Positions 60,136-64,000 of a stretch of 64,000 bases of DNA are shown in pieces. This DNA is from Aulostomus chinensis (taxonomy: Eukaryota; Chordata; Actinopteri; Syngnathiformes; Aulostomidae). Each line of letters starts with the position of its first letter. Position 1 is the stretch's first letter. Location of the stretch: the NCBI GenBank assembly GCA_037954235.1, contig JBBMOA010000021.1, forward strand, positions 5,371,501 to 5,435,500, written 5' to 3'. The notes below the pieces were generated by a model. That model was given only the letters and a program-made list of their open reading frames with translations. It made no database searches and had not been told where the DNA came from. The translations under genes were made by a program, and so were the position numbers.

Positions 60136-60450
60136 GCCCGGCTCCATCACAGGATCTTTCTGTGTGAGTCTCCATGTTCTCCCTGTTCCTGTGTGGGTTC
60201 TCTCTGGTACTCCAGCTTCCTCCCACAGTCCAAAGACATCAAGAGGGGACGAGGCTGATTGATACTCTAAATTGACTGTAGGTGTGACTGAGAGTGTGAA
60301 TGGTTGTCTGTCTCTATGTGTTGGCCCTGTGATGGACTGGTGACCTGTCCAGGGTGAACCCCGCCTCTCACCTGAAGGCTGCTGGGATAGGCTCCAGCCC
60401 CCCTGCCACCCTTAACAGGATAGAAAATGGATGGATGGATGAATGGATGA
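60136..60450 (+). mobile_element. 5'-truncated SINE, type A body, (GGAT)n tail
   Basis: Starts within the SINE near CCCGGCTCCATCACAGG, lacking the A-box head, then follows the body and tail of the copy at 20433 almost base for base, ending GGATGGATGAATGGATGA. The antisense frame at 60267-60467 is spurious. Confidence 0.85.
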
Positions 60451-61739
60451 GCAGGAGAAAAGGACAAAGCTTAACAGTAACTTCATTACTGTATGAATTA
60501 AAATTCAAGGCTCCTTTTGTGGTTACAGAAACATTCCGGTAGCCTGTGTCACACGCAATCACCAATCCAATTATTGCGTGTTGCCTGTGCCTCTTTGTAT
60601 CATTCTCAACACAGAACGCCTGAGATTCGTTAATGAAATGCACATACGGCAAAATAAAGTGTGTTGGAAGCGCGACCAGGGCATTATCTCTGCAGAAGGT
60701 TAAAGAGCTCCGATTGGACAACTGACAGCAAACCACCAACAGAGAGCTCTCATTAATAGTCACTCCATGACACGCAGGCTGGCTGGAGCTCAGTATAAGA
60801 CGGACGCTTCCACTGGCAGGCTCTCAACCTGCCCACTCGGAAATTTTTCGGCAATAAAACATACCTCAGCAAACCAGATGGCTGAAAAAGCAACCGGAAG
60901 GGTAAACACATTTCACTGCAGAACAAGCCAATTCTATTAAATATTTATATTCCCCTTTTTTCTTTTTTGCTTGGTCCTGGTTTTTATTTTAGGAGCAATA
61001 AACAATCTCCTGTTTTGTTTTGTTTTTTCTTCAGAGAGGCAACAGAAACATAAAACATGATCAGTATGAATCCACTGGGTTTTGGCTTTATAGCTGACTC
61101 CTAATCCACCATAAGTGTCTGGTGTCAGAACAGTCTGAGCTGCTGCACATGTTTTTTTTTGTCTCTGTAGAGACCCTGTGGAGGAAGTGTTGATTTGATG
61201 ACACTGTTTCCACGACGTCTGGACCCAAAAACTATTTCAAAATGTAGCATTCATCGATTTAGATGAGAAAATGAGTACTGAATTTAATGCACGAGAAAGA
61301 ACAACACATTCAGATTATCTGTGCGTCCATGCAGACCCCCAGCATTTGACCCTAGAAAAGATGAGCATTTATACTTCTGCGCTAAACGTGTGTGTTGAGC
61401 TACGATTATAGCGCCGATATTCTAGGATCTCATGCTGCCATGTTCCTCTATGTGCTTCAGATAGCGGCAGGTGAAATAGAGGAAATAGCTTTGGAGATGA
61501 AGCTGAAAAATATTCCAAAACAGTCACTCTAACTGGGATAAAAATAAAGAAGGAGTGTGTGAATGCGTAGAGGGAGAAGAAGAAGAAATCAGGCTTATTA
61601 CTGGTCAAAGTCGGCCGCTCACTTTTGTAGCAACATTGTTCGAGCGCGTAAAACTTGAATTATTTATCATAAAAAAGGATGTTTGTTAAACAGCTGCTCG
61701 CCAAGCATTACAGTAAATTCACTTGAAGAGAATCCTCAG

Positions 61740-61990
61740 AGTGCCCCCCTTCTGGACCAACGGTTTCTCCCTGAGGGGACACAAGTCTCTTTGCTGGGCT
61801 CCAGTTATCTTGGAGCAGACTTTTACAACATCATTTAAGCTATTCTCGTCCTTTACAGACAACCTATTAAACCAGCAAATAGATGACAAAGTTATACGGC
61901 TTTCAATAAGTAATTAATAAAGTCTTTATTGCACCTGAAATAAATAGGAAATTCCTTACTTGTTGATACCTTTAAGGCAAAAGCGTGATC
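61740..61990 (+). repeat. dispersed repeat copy 1
   Basis: GAGCAGACTTTTACAACATC, TTTAAGCTATTCTCGTCCTT, ACAGACAACCTATTAAACC and CTTACTTGTTGATACC recur in the same order at 63077-63207. The 64-codon open frame inside is not recognised. Confidence 0.5.
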
Positions 61991-62959
61991 ATCAAACAGT
62001 TTCAGAGAGGCGCAGGGGTAGTCTGACTCAGCCTTAAAGAAGAGAAATTATAGGGTATTTCTCAAGAGAGCTGCTCTTATAAGAAATCATGCAGCTTTCT
62101 CTCTGTGCACAATAAAGCAGCAGGGGGACGGGACACAAGCCTGCTGTAACCCCATGAGACCTCCGGTGTTGGACATGAATCCAAACATGGCGCTACGTCT
62201 TTTATAAAGAAACAGAAGCGGGTAGGTTTGTGCAAAAATAGCGGTATCTGCATTATTTAAAAAAACAAACAAACAAACAAACAAACCAAACAACAACAAT
62301 CTATTCGTCATGTTATTTCAATACATCCTTGAAAATGTAATTTGTAATGTAAAACATTATTTTACTCACAGAAAAGTATGTCAACAAGATGTGTACACTA
62401 AGCCATGTGGCCAGGGGCAGCCATGATAAAATCTTGAATGCTAGCTAACATAACTAGCTAGCAATCCTGATACAAAATTGATGCACTTACCTAAACCTAA
62501 TAATCAAAATGCCTGATTTGTGACTGGAGGAATCGGGGATTTTACCCTGACAGAGTTGGCCCGGTCTCCCCTGTAAACTGTCCTTAGAGAAAGTTTTACC
62601 CAGACCCCTAAACAAGTGCACTCTCATTAAGCTAGAACTCTCTCTCCATGTGCTTCAGACATCAGATAGAATCAGGACACAGGAGAGAGAATGACACAAG
62701 GGCATACTCGCCCCAGGGCTATAGCTAAAGAACAATCGAGGACACTGAAGCCGTGTCCTCACTTTTTTTAGCCATCCAGAGAGGGTTTGCGTTCTGCAAC
62801 TACAAACACGTACTTTGAGTCCTTTCAGGCCGACTGACTCGGCCTGGCTGTACAACGAAGTTTAAAAAGGATGTAACGCTCATTTACCACGACCACCGCT
62901 AGCGATTCTTAGCTTGATAGCAGAAGAAATGAAGGTTTAGGGTTGTGGTTTCTTCTCCT

Positions 62960-63220
62960 GAGGGGCACATGATAACACCAAATCGAGGATATTACAGGGA
63001 ATTCACTGGACAAAACACAGTCAGACTGCTGGCCCCAGAGGGGGCACAATTCTGTTTGTTAGACACCAATTATACCAAAGCAGACTTTCTACAAAACCAT
63101 TCAGCCTATTTTTGTCCTTAATAAACAACCTGTAAACCCTCTGATGCCTACATAGACCAAGGACCACCTGGGAATAGTGATGGGCAATTATCAACCTTAC
63201 TTGTTGATGGTCAGCGAAGT
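62960..63220 (+). repeat. dispersed repeat copy 2
   Basis: AAGCAGACTTTCTACAAAAC, CATTCAGCCTATTTTTGTCC, AATAAACAACCTGTAAACC and CTTACTTGTTGATGG match copy 1 at about 61815-61970 with substitutions and small indels. Confidence 0.5.
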
Positions 63221-63559
63221 TGTCGTTACACAATCAGACAAAGAGATACAGGGCGCAACCATCTTCTAGTGACGGCGTAGAGGCTGAAGGCGGCCATGTT
63301 TAGGAGAAGTCTGTAGTCCTGAAACCAAACAACAGGAGGTTGTAGGATCTTAGGTTTACGAACCAATGCCATTCATGTGCTCGAGGGAGGTAACATAAGA
63401 GTTCCATCACGTAACCCAAAGCTCCCCTCCCATGAACCAGTCTGCTATCCGGTACACCATCAAGCTGGCTTGCTCTCCCTGGCTCCCCTTCCAGAAGCTT
63501 CCTTCCTCAACTGTTATTAACATTTCCGTGTTTCCCACATTCTGTATTGTAAACTGTTT

Positions 63560-63792
63560 TCTTGTCTGTAACAACATCTCCTGCACGTCTGTCCCTCCTG
63601 GTGAGGGATCCTCCTCTGTTGCTCACCCTGAGGTTTCTCAGATTTTTCCCTGTTCAAAGGGTTTTCTATGGAGTTTTTCCTCAGTCGATGTGAGGGTCTA
63701 AGGACAGAGGATGTTGTTATGATGCCATGTGAAGCCCTTTGAGACAAACTGTTGGTGGAAACGGGCTCTACAGATAAAATTGCCTTGCCTAA
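63560..63792 (+). mobile_element. 3' end of a dispersed teleost retroelement
   Basis: GGTTTCTCAGATTTTTCCCT, GGGTTTTCTATGGAGTTTTT, CGATGTGAGGGTCTAAGGAC, GAAGCCCTTTGAGACAAACT and CTCTACAGATAAAATTGCCT form a sequence I recall as a very common fish interspersed repeat ending at an ATAAAATTG tail. The exact family name is not certain to me. Confidence 0.6.
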
Positions 63793-64000
63793 ACTTGAGG
63801 CTTTTTTTTTTTTTTTTTAAATTAAAGACGCCAGCATGAACGTTTGTTGAGAGGCTCTGTGGGGGTGGGACAGCCGAGCTTTCACTGTTAGCAATTACGC
63901 CCAGGTGCCTTTTCTGCGGTGAAATTTGGGATCATTTGCGAGCTGGAGCTGTAGGGGACTTACTGTGTATTCCAATTTAAACTACTGCATTTACTGCTAT

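Larger units (their letters stand above)
60451..64000. other. gene-free stretch with related dispersed segments
   Basis: No coding exon recognised. 61740-61990 and 62960-63220 are diverged copies of one sequence. An (AAAC)n run lies at 62263-62286 and a T run at 63804-63819. Confidence 0.5.

Overview
The window looks like teleost fish genomic DNA, most likely a percomorph-type fish. The evidence is one multi-exon vertebrate gene with GT-AG introns, several copies of tRNA-headed SINEs ending in (ATGG)n, teleost-style dispersed minisatellites, and abundant (TG)n, (TA)n and poly-G/C runs. There is no bacterial or viral gene organisation.

The only protein-coding gene I can support is a classical type II cadherin on the minus strand. 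Its coding part runs from the ATG at 32912 down to the TGA at 16478-16480, in 11 coding exons. I placed every splice junction by hand. All introns are GT-AG, the phases join without a break (0,1,1,1,0,2,1,0,1,1), and the total is 2406 nt, or 801 codons plus stop. The encoded protein has a signal peptide, a short prodomain ending in RLKR, five EC repeats (W2 and W4 in EC1, DRE and DxNDN/DVNEP calcium motifs), one transmembrane helix and a catenin-binding tail. The EC3 to EC5 wording, the membrane-proximal SMG segment and the distal tail best fit cadherin-19 (cdh19) among the type II family as I remember it. No promoter or 5' untranslated exon could be fixed. A possible minus-strand poly(A) signal lies at 15934-15939.

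Layout: 1-3270 is gene-free. 3275-8950 is a very large, strand-switching (ACAT)n-derived satellite block. 8950-15900 is gene-free and holds SINEs, diverged repeats and a fossil THAP-domain fragment. 15934-32912 is the cadherin gene, with introns carrying a SINE and several minisatellites. 32913-64000 is gene-free DNA upstream of the cadherin, with SINEs, a ~165-bp tandem array at 58990-60110, and dispersed repeats.

I did not find a convincing new biological system. The most useful second looks are the satellite block with kilobase-scale internal duplications, the ~165-bp array, the THAP/Kolobok-like fossil, a minisatellite shared by two introns of the cadherin gene and possibly by other places in the window, two SINE types sharing one tail, and the divergent p120-binding segment of the cadherin.
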